Source: Dehalococcoidia bacterium (GTDB lineage: Bacteria > Chloroflexota > Dehalococcoidia > Tepidiformales > Tepidiformaceae). Taken from it: a DNA stretch of 64,000 nt. A program made the translations under genes and the position numbers. The notes under the pieces are model-generated. The model was not told where the DNA came from and did no database searches. It saw only the letters and a program-made list of their open reading frames with translations. Position 1 is the first letter of the stretch, and each line of letters opens with the position of its first letter. The stretch covers positions 92,488 through 156,487 of the forward strand of contig JADZEI010000032.1 of NCBI GenBank assembly GCA_020850615.1, in the 5' to 3' direction. Shown here piece by piece: positions 8,309 through 16,775 of this stretch.

Positions 8309-8464
8309 GTGACCCCCACCAACCACGCATCGGCATTCGTATCGGTCCGCGCGCGGCTCGCGGCGTACGTGTCGCGTCACTCGCGCCGGACGTGCCTGCT
8401 CGCCGTCTCCCGGCCCTGGGAGCCGGACCGTATCCACCAGCCCCGCGGCGACGGGGGGGCCTGA
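8309..8464 (+). CDS. Short ORF downstream of the c-di-AMP riboswitch
   Basis: A 51-residue reading frame starting with GTG (8309), preceded by CGGAGGCAGG at a good distance. Third codon positions are almost all G or C, as in real genes here. The peptide (VSVRARLAAYVSRHSRRTC...) is basic, with no recognised domain or signal peptide. It is the first ORF after the riboswitch, so it could be the regulated gene, a leader peptide, or chance. It ends 97 bp before the zinc-ribbon gene. Confidence 0.4.
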   Translation: MTPTNHASAFVSVRARLAAYVSRHSRRTCLLAVSRPWEPDRIHQPRGDGGA

Positions 8465-8561
8465 GCCCAGCCACCGGCGAAATCCCGGCCCACTCCGCCG
8501 GGCGCGAGCGGACGCGCAGCTGCGTGCGCTCCGCCGCGCCCCCGCGCATCCCGGAGGGCTC

Positions 8562-8723
8562 ATGCGAAGCAAGAAAGACGAACCTTGCACCCATCACTGG
8601 CTCCTCGAGTCGCCCGAAGGTGGCGCCGTCAGGGGCCGCTGCAAGCTCTGCGGCGAATGCCGCGTCTTCAACGCGCCGCCCCGGCGCGGGTACGGCGCCC
8701 CCGCGCGCACGCACTCCGCGTAG
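8562..8723 (+). CDS. Small zinc-ribbon protein of the HHWLIESP type
   Basis: A 53-residue protein, CTHHWLLESPEGGAVRGRCK at its centre, with two cysteine pairs (C9 region and CKLCGEC) fit to bind one zinc. Start ATG 8562 has CCGGAGGG just upstream. Similar mini-proteins with HHWLIESP and CxxCG motifs are frequent in Chloroflexota as solitary small ORFs; their role is not established (from memory of the family, no search done). It is 20 bp upstream of the radical SAM gene and 324 bp downstream of the riboswitch, in the same orientation. Confidence 0.75.
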   Translation: MRSKKDEPCTHHWLLESPEGGAVRGRCKLCGECRVFNAPPRRGYGAPARTHSA

Positions 8724-8742
8724 CAGCGCACCGCCTGGAGGG

Positions 8743-10098
8743 ATGACCATGACACAGCTGCTGACCCGCCCGGCACCCGTGCCGAGCGACCGCTACCAGG
8801 CCTACACGAGCCACAACTACCGCGATATCCCGCAGGTGCGGCGCCTCAGCGAGGCCCAGCGCCGCGCCATCGATGTCGTCTCGCAGGTCCTGCCGTTCAA
8901 GACGAACAACTACGTCATCGACCAGCTCATCGACTGGGACGCGGTCCCCACCGACCCGATGTTCGTCCTGAACTTCCCGCAGGAGGGCATGCTCCGCCCG
9001 GCCGACTTCGCCCGGATGGCGGCGCTGATCGATTCCGGCGCCCCCCGCGACGCGGTCCGCGCTGCCGCCGACGAGATCCGCCTTTCCCTGAACCCGCACC
9101 CGGCCGGCCAGATGGAGCACAACGTCCCCGAGCTGGATGGCGTGCGCCTCTCCGGGCTCCAGCACAAGTACCCCGAGACCGTGCTCTTCTTCCCCAGCAA
9201 CGGGCAGACCTGCCACGCCTACTGCACCTTCTGCTTCCGCTGGCCCCAGTTCGTCGGCATGGACGGCCTCCAGTTCGCGATGCGCGAGGTGAGCCTCCTG
9301 GTCGCCTACCTCCGCCGCCACCCGGAGGTCACGAACGTCCTGTTCACCGGCGGCGACCCCATGGTCATGCGCACGGACCGGCTCGCCGCCTACGTCGACG
9401 CCATCCTGGAAGCGCGCATCCCGCACCTCACGACCATCCGCTTCGGCACCAAGTCGCTGGGCTACTGGCCCTACCGGTTCATGGGTGAAGACGGCGAGCA
9501 GCTCCTCGCGCTCTTCCGGCGGATCCGCGCAGCCGGGCTGCACGTCGCCGTCATGGCGCACTTCAACCACCCGCGCGAGCTTTCCACCCCGGCCGTCCGC
9601 GAAGCGATCGAGCGCATCCGCGAGACCGGCGCGCAGGTGCGCACGCAGTCGCCGGTGATGCGCAACATCAACGACGACCCGGCCGCGTGGCGCGACATGT
9701 GGCGCGAACAGGTCCGCCTCGGCGCCATCCCGTACTACATGTTCGTCGCGCGGGACACCGGCGCGAAGCACTACTTTGAGGTGCCGCTCGTCCGCGCCTG
9801 GGAGATCTTCCACCAGGCCTACCAGCAGGTGTCGGGGCTCGCCCGCACCGTGCGCGGGCCGAGCATGTCGTGCGAACCGGGGAAGGTCGCGGTCCTCGGT
9901 CCCGCCACCGTCCGCGGCGAACGGGTCCTCACGCTCATGCTGCTCCAGGGGCGCAACCCGGACTGGGTCACCCGCCCGTTCTTCGCCGCCTACGACGAAC
10001 AGGCCACCTGGATGGACGAGCTCCGCCCCGCGTTCGGCGAGACCCGCTTCTTCTTCGAACCCGACCCCCAGGCGGAGGATGCCGCCCTCGACGAATGA
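8743..10098 (+). CDS. KamA-family radical SAM protein (lysine 2,3-aminomutase-like)
   Basis: A 451-residue protein with the radical SAM cluster motif CHAYCTFCFRWPQFVG (Cys157, 161, 164), GGDP after the second strand, and a KamA-like barrel. Lysine/glutamate 2,3-aminomutases use SAM, a 4Fe-4S cluster and PLP. The PLP-lysine region of canonical KamA (PGGGGK) is replaced by CEPGKVAVLG, so the substrate may differ. Start is ATG 8743 with GGAGGG upstream; a second ATG at 8749 is possible. Placement downstream of a c-di-AMP riboswitch invites a link to beta-amino-acid osmolytes, which is inference only. Confidence 0.82.
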   Translation: MTMTQLLTRPAPVPSDRYQAYTSHNYRDIPQVRRLSEAQRRAIDVVSQVLPFKTNNYVIDQLIDWDAVPTDPMFVLNFPQEGMLRPADFARMAALIDSGAPRDAVRAAADEIRLSLNPHPAGQMEHNVPELDGVRLSGLQHKYPETVLFFPSNGQTCHAYCTFCFRWPQFVGMDGLQFAMREVSLLVAYLRRHPEVTNVLFTGGDPMVMRTDRLAAYVDAILEARIPHLTTIRFGTKSLGYWPYRFMGEDGEQLLALFRRIRAAGLHVAVMAHFNHPRELSTPAVREAIERIRETGAQVRTQSPVMRNINDDPAAWRDMWREQVRLGAIPYYMFVARDTGAKHYFEVPLVRAWEIFHQAYQQVSGLARTVRGPSMSCEPGKVAVLGPATVRGERVLTLMLLQGRNPDWVTRPFFAAYDEQATWMDELRPAFGETRFFFEPDPQAEDAALDE

Positions 10099-10229
10099 CC
10101 CGCCGTCCACCGGTTCAAGGCCGCAGCGCGAGCAGCATCCGGCTGCCGGGCGGAATCCTCCACGAACCGTGACGTACACCGGGCCGCGCCACCAACAGTG
10201 CGGCCGGGCGATCACCCCACTCCGCGGCG

Positions 10230-11216
10230 TTACGCCTCCAGGTGCTCGCGGAACCAGGCAAGCGTCTTCGTCCAGGCGTCCTTCGCCGCCTGCTCGTTGT
10301 AGTTGTTGCCCGTGTCGTTGAAGAACGCGTGGTTCGCGCCGTCGTAGACCTGGATTTCGAACGGGCTGCCCGACTGCTCGAGCTGCGCGCGCACCTGGTC
10401 CACCTGGCTCGTGATGCGGGTGTCGTTTCCGCCGTAGACGCCGAGCACGGCCGCTTTCGTCGTCGCCAGGCCCTCCATCGAGCTCGCGCGGACCATTCCG
10501 TAGTACGGCGCGGCCGCCTTCACGCCCTCGTGCGTGGCGACGGTGTCCCAGGTCATGCCGCCGCCGAAGCAGAAGCCCGTGACCGCGACGCCGCCCGCCT
10601 GCACCCCTTCCAGCCCCTGGAGATACTCCACGTAGGCGCCCATGTCGGCGATGAGCTCCTCCACGGGGTTGCGCCCGAGCGAGGCCGTGTTCTGGGCCGT
10701 GTCTTCCTTCGAACCACCGTCCCGCGAGACCAGGTCCACCGCCAGCGCGACGAACCCCTCGGCGGCGTAGCGGCGGGCGATATCCTTCGTGTGCTCGTTC
10801 AGCCCCCGGTTCTCGTGGACGATGACGACGCCGGGGTACGTCCCCGCCGCCTGCGGCCGGGCGAGGTACCCGAGCCGTTCGTACGCCCCGCCGGTGATGC
10901 GCACGTCCGAGGTCTGGGCGTCGGAGGTGGCCGTGCCGGTGCCTGTGGCGGTCGCCGCCGGTGTCGTGGCCGTCGCGGTCGTGGAGGCCATTGCCGTGCT
11001 CGTGGCGGCGGCGGTGGTGGCAGCTGCCGTGGTCGCGGTGGCGTCCGTCTCGTCCTCATCGTCGCCGCCGCAGCCGAGCGCGGTGAGCGCGGCCATGCCC
11101 GGCACCGCCCCACCCATGATCAGCGTGGCCCTGCGGATGAGCTCGCGGCGCGTCATGTGGCGTTCGCGGTAGTCGTCCACGAACTCCTCGAGGAAGTAGC
11201 GCTGGTATTCGTTCAT
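10230..11216 (-). CDS. Tat-exported dienelactone hydrolase family protein
   Basis: A 328-residue protein. The N-terminus (MNEYQRYFLEEFVDDYRERH) leads into a twin-arginine signal TRRELIRR with a hydrophobic helix ending in ALGC, so it is probably a Tat lipoprotein. A ~45-residue Ala/Thr-only linker follows, then the dienelactone hydrolase fold. Cys nucleophile in GFCFGGG (near residue 214), Asp in GGNDTRI and His in GANHAFFN make a complete triad. Start ATG 11216 is preceded by GGAGG; the frame continues open to 11417 but that extension overlaps the divergent glycosyltransferase promoter region. Likely an extracytoplasmic lactone or ester hydrolase. Confidence 0.88.
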   Translation of the reverse strand: MNEYQRYFLEEFVDDYRERHMTRRELIRRATLIMGGAVPGMAALTALGCGGDDEDETDATATTAAATTAAATSTAMASTTATATTPAATATGTGTATSDAQTSDVRITGGAYERLGYLARPQAAGTYPGVVIVHENRGLNEHTKDIARRYAAEGFVALAVDLVSRDGGSKEDTAQNTASLGRNPVEELIADMGAYVEYLQGLEGVQAGGVAVTGFCFGGGMTWDTVATHEGVKAAAPYYGMVRASSMEGLATTKAAVLGVYGGNDTRITSQVDQVRAQLEQSGSPFEIQVYDGANHAFFNDTGNNYNEQAAKDAWTKTLAWFREHLEA

Positions 11217-11379
11217 CGTTGCCTCCGTGGGGGCGGTGCTGTTCGTGCCTACGCGGCTGCACCGCCGGGAGGATGGGAAACACCTCTTTCCGAACGTGAT
11301 CTGCAATGCCCGTGAAACCCCCATGCGCGGCACCGCCCGGCTGTTCCCTTGGATGCGCCACCGTGACAATGCCCACGAC

Positions 11380-12108
11380 ATGACGAGCGCGCCCACCCCC
11401 ACCACCGTCGACATCATCCTGCCCGTCTATAACGAAGTGGCCGTGCTCCGCCAGAGCGTCGAAAAGGTCCTCGCCTTCGTCGCGGGCCACGACAAGTACG
11501 CCTGGCACATCACCATCGCCGACAACGGATCGACCGACGGGACCGGGCCGCTCGCACGGGAGCTCGAGGCCGAGCACCCCGGCAAGGTCGAAGCGCTCCT
11601 CCTGACCATCAAGGGCCGCGGCCTCGCCCTCAAAGAGGCCTGGACCCGCAGCCACGCCGACATCGTCTGCTACATGGACATCGACCTGAGCACCGACCTC
11701 GCCCACCTGCCGCAGCTCGTCGACCGCATCGCTGAGCGCGGCTGCGACGTCGCGATCGGGACCCGGCTGGCCAAGGGCTCGAAGACGCGCCGGTCGCTCA
11801 AACGCGAGATTACCTCGCGCGGCTACGTGTTCCTCATCCGCGCGACCTTCCCGAAGATGAAGATCAGCGATGCCCAATGCGGGTTCAAGGCGCTGAGCCG
11901 CAAGGCCGCGGACGACATCGTCCCGCGCGTCGAGAACGGCATGTGGTTCTTCGATACGGAGCTGCTCATCCTCGCCCACCGGCTGGGCTACAAAATCTGC
12001 GAAGTGCCCGTCCGCTGGGACGAAGACCCGGACACGAAGGTCCACATCATCAAGACCGCGATCGAGGACATCAAAGGGCTTGCGCGGATGCGGCGGGCGA
12101 AGCTGTAG
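11380..12108 (+). CDS. Family 2 glycosyltransferase, dolichyl-phosphate mannosyltransferase-like
   Basis: A 242-residue GT-A enzyme: DIILPVYNE at the start, IADNGSTDGT, and the metal-binding MDIDLSTD. The late FFDTELLILAHRLG segment and the WDEDPDTKV tail are typical of DPM1-like transferases that move a sugar from a nucleotide to a polyprenyl phosphate on the cytoplasmic face. No C-terminal membrane segments are present. The frame is open from 11227, but MTSAPTPTTVD at 11380 begins the conserved domain. It is followed 11 bp later by the PNPOx-like gene, so the two probably form an operon. Confidence 0.83.
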   Translation: MTSAPTPTTVDIILPVYNEVAVLRQSVEKVLAFVAGHDKYAWHITIADNGSTDGTGPLARELEAEHPGKVEALLLTIKGRGLALKEAWTRSHADIVCYMDIDLSTDLAHLPQLVDRIAERGCDVAIGTRLAKGSKTRRSLKREITSRGYVFLIRATFPKMKISDAQCGFKALSRKAADDIVPRVENGMWFFDTELLILAHRLGYKICEVPVRWDEDPDTKVHIIKTAIEDIKGLARMRRAKL

Positions 12109-12119
12109 CCGTGGCCGCG

Positions 12120-12527
12120 ATGCCAAGCGCCGCCCGCGACACGTTTCTCCGCGAGAGCCGCATCGCCAAGCTGGTCACCCTCCGCGAAGACGGCGCCCCC
12201 ACGGTGCAGCCGGTCTGGTTCGAATGGGACGGCGCCACCGCGGCCATCTTCACCGACCGCTCGAGCGCCAAGGTCGCGCGCATCCAGCGGGACCCGCGCG
12301 TCGCACTGACGGTCGAGACCGGCGTGGGCGTTCCCGAGGCATGGGTCACGGTGGAGGGCACCGCCACGATCGAGCCGGAGGGCGGCATGGAGCTCGCGCG
12401 ACGCCTGGCGCAGCGCTACTACGCCCCGGGGGCCGCCGCCACGGCCATCGCCAGCTGGGAACAGCGCGCCAGCGAGTGGGTCGTCATCCGCATCACGCCC
12501 ACCCGCATCGGCTCCCTGGCCGAGTAA
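12120..12527 (+). CDS. Pyridoxamine 5'-phosphate oxidase-like (split-barrel) protein
   Basis: A 135-residue split beta-barrel protein: the N-terminal ESRIAKLVTLREDGAPTVQPVWFEWDG and FTDRSSAKVARIQRDPRVALTV are hallmark PNPOx/F420-dependent reductase motifs. Members bind FMN, heme or F420 and reduce small molecules. The family is too diverse to give a substrate. ATG 12120 is preferred; an in-frame GTG at 12111 is a few codons upstream. Co-directional with the glycosyltransferase, 11 bp apart. Confidence 0.78.
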   Translation: MPSAARDTFLRESRIAKLVTLREDGAPTVQPVWFEWDGATAAIFTDRSSAKVARIQRDPRVALTVETGVGVPEAWVTVEGTATIEPEGGMELARRLAQRYYAPGAAATAIASWEQRASEWVVIRITPTRIGSLAE

Positions 12528-12587
12528 GCCCCGCGCCTTCCTTCTCCCAGTGTGAGGCAGGTCGCGCACCCCGGCGGGCTGCGGTCG

Positions 12588-12593
12588 TATGCT
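12588..12593 (+). promoter_or_regulatory. Candidate -10 box TATGCT upstream of the STAND regulator
   Basis: TATGCT lies 42 bases before the ATG at 12636, leaving a short leader without a clear Shine-Dalgarno sequence. Confidence 0.35.
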
Positions 12594-12635
12594 CCGCGTG
12601 TCCTGTAACATCCGTTCCAGCGCCGGAGTTCGTCC

Positions 12636-15137
12636 ATGCCCCAGCCGGGCCCTGTCACGAGCCTCCCCCAGCCCGTCACCACCTTCGTGGGGCGTGAGCG
12701 GGAGCTCGACGACATCGCCGCCCGCCTGGACGACGCCGCCTGCCGCCTGCTTTCGCTCGTCGGGCCCGGCGGCGCCGGCAAGACCCGGCTCGCGATAGAG
12801 GCGGCCCGCCTCTACGCCGCCCGCCGCGGCACCAGCGTGCACTTCGCCGCCCTCGATGAGGTCCCGGACCCCGGCCAGCTCCCCGTCGGCATCGCCACCG
12901 CCATCGGCATCCCCCTGGTCGAACGCGACACCGCGCTGGACCAGCTCGCCCGCGCCTTCGAAGAGCGCGACGTCCTGCTTCTGCTCGACAACTTCGAGCA
13001 CCTCGTCGATGGTGCCGCCTTCCTCGCGGACCTGCTCGCCGCCTGCCCGGGGCTGCGCCTGGTGGTCACCTCGCGCGTCATGTTGAACCTCGCCGAAGAG
13101 TGGGTCGCGCCGGTTGACGGGCTCGACTGCGCCGACGAGGGCGAAGCCGGCCGCCTCTTCCTCGAACGCGCGCGCCGCGTGAACCCGCAGGCGGACGTGC
13201 CCTGGGCCGAGGTCGCGCGCATCTGCCGGCTGGTCGGCGGGATGCCGCTCGCGCTCGAAATCGCCGCCTCCTGGACGCGCACGCTCCCCTGCGACGCCGT
13301 CGCCGCCGAGATCGAGCGCAGCCTCGCCTTTCTCGCCGGTGGCGCCCGCAACGTGCCCGAGCGTCACCGCAGCGTCGTCGCCGTCTTCGACCAGTCCTGG
13401 CAGCGGCTCACCGCCGCCGAACGCGACGTCTTCCTGCGCCTCTCCGTGTTTGACGGCGGGTTCACGCGGGACGCGGCAGCGCAGGTCGCGGGCGCCACCC
13501 TGCCCGTGCTCGCCGCGTTGGTCGAGCAGTGCCTCGTGCGCCACGACGCGAACGGCCGCTACCGCCTGCACGAGCTCACCCGCCAGTACGGCCGCGAAAA
13601 GCTCTCGCTCCTGCCCGGCGAGCTGGACCGTGTGCGCGACGCCCACGCGGGGCACTTCCTCCAGTACGCCGCCGCCCGGCGCGCGGCCGTGGGCGGCCGG
13701 GATGCGGGCCAGGCCACGGCGGTCGCCGACCTGGAAGCCGAGCTCCCGAACATCCGCGCGGCCTGGGAGTGGGCGGTGCGGCATCGCTGGTGGGAGCTCC
13801 TGTTTGCGGCGTTCTACCCTCTTCGCATCGCCTTCGAATTCCGCGGCCGCTACCTGGAGGCGTACGAAATCACGCAGTCCGCGCTCGCCGGCCTCGAAGG
13901 TGACGAATCGGCCGCAGCGCGCGAGCTGCGCGCGTTCCTCCTCGTCGGCCGCACCTGGCTGCACGTGCGCTTCGGGCGCATCGCCGAAGCCACGGCCGAC
14001 GCCGAGGCCCGCGAAGCGCTTGGCGTCCCCTTCGGGCCCGGTTCGCCCGACGGCCTCGGCAGCGACCCCGACGCGGTGCGCGCCCTCGTCGCCCTCGTGC
14101 ACGCGGACTACGAGACGGCGCTGACGCACGCCGGCATGGCCCGGTGGCGCGCCGCCGATGCCCCCGGTCAGACGGAGAACCTGATCGCCTCGCTCTACCT
14201 CTCGACCAGCGCCCTGCTGGGGCTCGGCCGGCACGACGAAGCCCGGCAGACGGCCACGCTCGCCTGCGACGTCGCCGTGCGAACCGGTAATCGCTGGTTC
14301 GAAGCCTACCCGCGCGGCGAGCTCGGCAAGATCGAGCGGGCGATGGGCAACCTCGATGCCGCGAACGCCCACTTCGCCGCCTGCTACGAGCTCCGCAAGC
14401 CGTTCGACGACCCGGAGGGCATGGGCATGGCCCTCGCGAACATGGGCCGCGTGGCCGTGCTCCGCGGCGACGCCGGGGAGGCCGAACGGCTCTACCGCTC
14501 CGCGCTCCAGCTCTACCGGCGCGCCGGCGACCGCGGTGGCATGGCGCTCGCCGCCGCCGGGATGGCCGCCTGCGCGCTGCTCGCCGGCGACATCGCGGGC
14601 TGCCGTTCCCGCCTCCACGACGCCCTCGCGACCGCGCGCGAGATGGACTACGGCCCCGTGCTGATGGACGGCCTCCTGACCGCCGCCGACATGCGCCTCC
14701 GGCAGGGCAACGCCGCCGGCGCCGCCGAAGTGCTCCACGCCCTGCTCGCCTCCGGGCGGGCCGACGGCGAGCAGCGGACGCGCGCGGAGGAGCTGCTCGC
14801 GATGGCGGCGAGCCGGCTCACGCCCGCCGCCCTGTCCGAGGCGCGCCGCCGCGGGGCCGGTACGACCCTGGACGACACCGGCGCGGCGGTGCTCGCGTCG
14901 CTCCGGCGCGCCGCCGAGACGGCCGCGCCCGAGGTGCCCGGCCTGGACCTGACGCCCCGCGAGCTCGACGTCATGCGGCTCATGGCCGAAGGCCAGACCA
15001 ACGCCGAGATCGCGGTTTGCCTCGACGTCACCGCCGGCATAGTGAAGTGGTACACCAGCCAGATCTTCAGCAAGCTCGACGTGAAGAACTGGACCGCGGC
15101 CGTCGCCCGCGCGCGGGAACTCGGCCTCGTCGGCTGA
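12636..15137 (+). CDS. STAND-type transcriptional regulator with TPRs and LuxR DNA-binding domain
   Basis: An 833-residue regulator. Residues 15-300 form an NB-ARC/STAND ATPase: FVGRERELDDIAARL, Walker A GPGGAGKT (near 43-50), Walker B LLLLDNFEHL, sensor VVTSRVML and GMPLALEIAASW. A winged-helix and a long set of tetratricopeptide-like helices (residues ~380-740) follow; the C-terminal 65 residues are a LuxR/GerE helix-turn-helix (LTPRELDVMRLMAEGQTNAEI). Such proteins sense a ligand through the TPR superhelix and oligomerise with ATP. It lies directly upstream of an MFS transporter gene, a plausible target, although the transporter has its own promoter. Confidence 0.9.
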   Translation: MPQPGPVTSLPQPVTTFVGRERELDDIAARLDDAACRLLSLVGPGGAGKTRLAIEAARLYAARRGTSVHFAALDEVPDPGQLPVGIATAIGIPLVERDTALDQLARAFEERDVLLLLDNFEHLVDGAAFLADLLAACPGLRLVVTSRVMLNLAEEWVAPVDGLDCADEGEAGRLFLERARRVNPQADVPWAEVARICRLVGGMPLALEIAASWTRTLPCDAVAAEIERSLAFLAGGARNVPERHRSVVAVFDQSWQRLTAAERDVFLRLSVFDGGFTRDAAAQVAGATLPVLAALVEQCLVRHDANGRYRLHELTRQYGREKLSLLPGELDRVRDAHAGHFLQYAAARRAAVGGRDAGQATAVADLEAELPNIRAAWEWAVRHRWWELLFAAFYPLRIAFEFRGRYLEAYEITQSALAGLEGDESAAARELRAFLLVGRTWLHVRFGRIAEATADAEAREALGVPFGPGSPDGLGSDPDAVRALVALVHADYETALTHAGMARWRAADAPGQTENLIASLYLSTSALLGLGRHDEARQTATLACDVAVRTGNRWFEAYPRGELGKIERAMGNLDAANAHFAACYELRKPFDDPEGMGMALANMGRVAVLRGDAGEAERLYRSALQLYRRAGDRGGMALAAAGMAACALLAGDIAGCRSRLHDALATAREMDYGPVLMDGLLTAADMRLRQGNAAGAAEVLHALLASGRADGEQRTRAEELLAMAASRLTPAALSEARRRGAGTTLDDTGAAVLASLRRAAETAAPEVPGLDLTPRELDVMRLMAEGQTNAEIAVCLDVTAGIVKWYTSQIFSKLDVKNWTAAVARARELGLVG

Positions 15138-15169
15138 GTGCCGGTTCGTGCGCGAAGCCGGTTCGCGCG

Positions 15170-15175
15170 TATAGT
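15170..15175 (+). promoter_or_regulatory. -10 box TATAGT, predicted leaderless start of the MFS gene
   Basis: TATAGT is followed by seven bases and GTG 15183. This decides the start of the MFS protein, whose frame is otherwise open to 15138. Confidence 0.6.
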
Positions 15176-15182
15176 CCGCGAC

Positions 15183-16475
15183 GTGCCCGGGATAACCAGC
15201 CGCCGCACCTTCGCCGCCCTCGCGTACCGCGATTACCGGCTCATGCTCGCCGGCTCCACGCTCGTCGGCATGGTCCAGCCGCTCCAGTTCATGACCCAGG
15301 TATTCTGGGTGCAGGACCAGTACCCGGAGCGCGACGTCTTCTACGTCGGGCTCGTCGCGGCCAGCCGTGGCTGCGCGATGCTGCTCTTCTCGCTGCTCGG
15401 CGGCGCCTTCGCGGACCGGTTCGAACGCCGCCGCGTGCTGCTCTGGTGCGAAGGGGCCGCCTTCGGCCTCAACGCGCTCATCGCCCTGCTCATGCTCACG
15501 AACCCCTTCGGGGAATGGACGATGGTCGCGCTCGTGACGCTCACCTTCTTAGCCGCCGGGAACATGGCCATCGACATGCCCGCGCGCTCGGCCGCGATTC
15601 CCGCGATCGTCGGGATGGACACGCTCGGCAGCGCCATCAGCCTGAACATGATCGCGATGCAGCTCTCCTTCCCGGTGATGCTGCCGCTCGTCGGCGTCCT
15701 GAACGACGCGTTCGACCCCGGCCACGTCTACGCCGGGTCTCTCGTGGTCTTCCTCGCCGTCATCCCCATGATCGCGATGCTCCGTTTCCGCGATGTCGGC
15801 CGGGCGAACCGCGACGCGGGCATGCTCGGCAACATCCGCGAGGGGCTGCAGTACGCCCGCCGGGACCGCGCCATCTTCGGCATCCTCGCCATGGTCATCG
15901 TGATGCAGGTCATCGGCATGCCCGGCGTGGCGACGCTCGGTCCGGTCTGGATGACCGACGTGCTCGACCTCAGCCGCCGCGAGTTCGGCCTGGTCGCGAC
16001 GACATGGGGCCTTGGGGCGCTCGTGGCGTCGCTCTTCCTCGGCTTCCGGACGGGCTGGACGCAGCGCGGGACGACCCTCTGCGCGGCCGCCATTGGCTTC
16101 GGGCTGGCGAGCGCCGTGTTCGGGCACTCCCGGTTCGTCCCGCTTACCGCGGTCGCGAACTTCGCCCTCGGCGCCTGCATGGTGAGCACCATGGTCAGCG
16201 CATCGACCATCGTCCAGCACGTGGTCAAGGACGAGATGCGCGGCCGGGTCATGGGCCTCTTCCCGCTGGCGATGGGCCTCGCGATGTTGAACGCCGGCCC
16301 GGTGAGCTTCGCCAGCCAGCAGCTCGGCATGGAGGTGGTCGTGCCCGTGATGGCCTGGGCCACCGTCGCGCTCGCCGCCGCGATCGTGCTCACCCAGCCC
16401 CGGCTGCGCGGCATCAACCCACCACCGATTAGCGCCGCCCACGGGCCGCCCGTCGCCCAGGCAGCGGCGGACTGA
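15183..16475 (+). CDS. Major facilitator superfamily transporter
   Basis: A 430-residue membrane protein with about 12 hydrophobic segments, beginning TSRRTFAALAYRDYRLMLAGS, typical of the MFS_3/enterobactin-exporter type. The loop DRFERRRVLLWCEG between helices 2 and 3 fits the MFS motif A. A multidrug or metabolite exporter is likely; substrate unknown. The GTG start at 15183 is chosen because the TATAGT box at 15170 lies just upstream. A 46-bp gap separates it from the STAND regulator. Confidence 0.87.
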   Translation: MPGITSRRTFAALAYRDYRLMLAGSTLVGMVQPLQFMTQVFWVQDQYPERDVFYVGLVAASRGCAMLLFSLLGGAFADRFERRRVLLWCEGAAFGLNALIALLMLTNPFGEWTMVALVTLTFLAAGNMAIDMPARSAAIPAIVGMDTLGSAISLNMIAMQLSFPVMLPLVGVLNDAFDPGHVYAGSLVVFLAVIPMIAMLRFRDVGRANRDAGMLGNIREGLQYARRDRAIFGILAMVIVMQVIGMPGVATLGPVWMTDVLDLSRREFGLVATTWGLGALVASLFLGFRTGWTQRGTTLCAAAIGFGLASAVFGHSRFVPLTAVANFALGACMVSTMVSASTIVQHVVKDEMRGRVMGLFPLAMGLAMLNAGPVSFASQQLGMEVVVPVMAWATVALAAAIVLTQPRLRGINPPPISAAHGPPVAQAAAD

Positions 16476-16490
16476 TCCGCCTGCGCGCGG

Positions 16491-16496
16491 TACGAT
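16491..16496 (+). promoter_or_regulatory. -10 box TACGAT, predicted leaderless start
   Basis: TACGAT is followed by seven bases and GTG 16504 of the small membrane protein. Confidence 0.45.
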
Positions 16497-16503
16497 CGCA
16501 GCC

Positions 16504-16692
16504 GTGAAGGACGCACTCTGGCGCTACCGCCTCGCCGTGGCGATCGGGCTCGCCGGCTTCGTCGTGGTGCTCGTCACCGGCCTGCTGCTGCAGAGCTCCG
16601 GCGCGGTCATGTGGGCGGGCGGCGTCGTCGGCGTCGCCACCGGCATCGCCATCGCCGCCACCCACCGCGAGGACAACCCCCCGCGCGGTTGA
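16504..16692 (+). CDS. Small two-helix membrane protein
   Basis: A 62-residue protein with two hydrophobic helices (VAIGLAGFVVVLVTGLLL and AVMWAGGVVGVATGIAIA) and charged ends. No family recognised. It is followed by a terminator at 16727, and starts with GTG behind a TACGAT box. The role is unknown. Confidence 0.6.
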   Translation: MKDALWRYRLAVAIGLAGFVVVLVTGLLLQSSGAVMWAGGVVGVATGIAIAATHREDNPPRG

Positions 16693-16726
16693 GCGGACGA
16701 GCATCCTCGCCCGGCGACAGACGAAC

Positions 16727-16757
16727 GGGGCGTCCAGCACGAGCTGGCGCCCCATTC
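16727..16757 (+). terminator. Intrinsic terminator-like hairpin
   Basis: GGGGCGtCCAGC-acga-GCTGG-CGCCCC followed by ATTCCTCC. It sits between convergent genes ending at 16692 and 16776; the tract after it is only weakly T-rich. Confidence 0.5.
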
Positions 16758-16775
16758 CTCCCCCGACCGGCCGGG

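Noticed and set aside
11988..14738. A 916-codon open frame on the minus strand
   Set aside because: It is antisense to the STAND regulator and reflects high G+C at third positions; the plus strand has clear domains.
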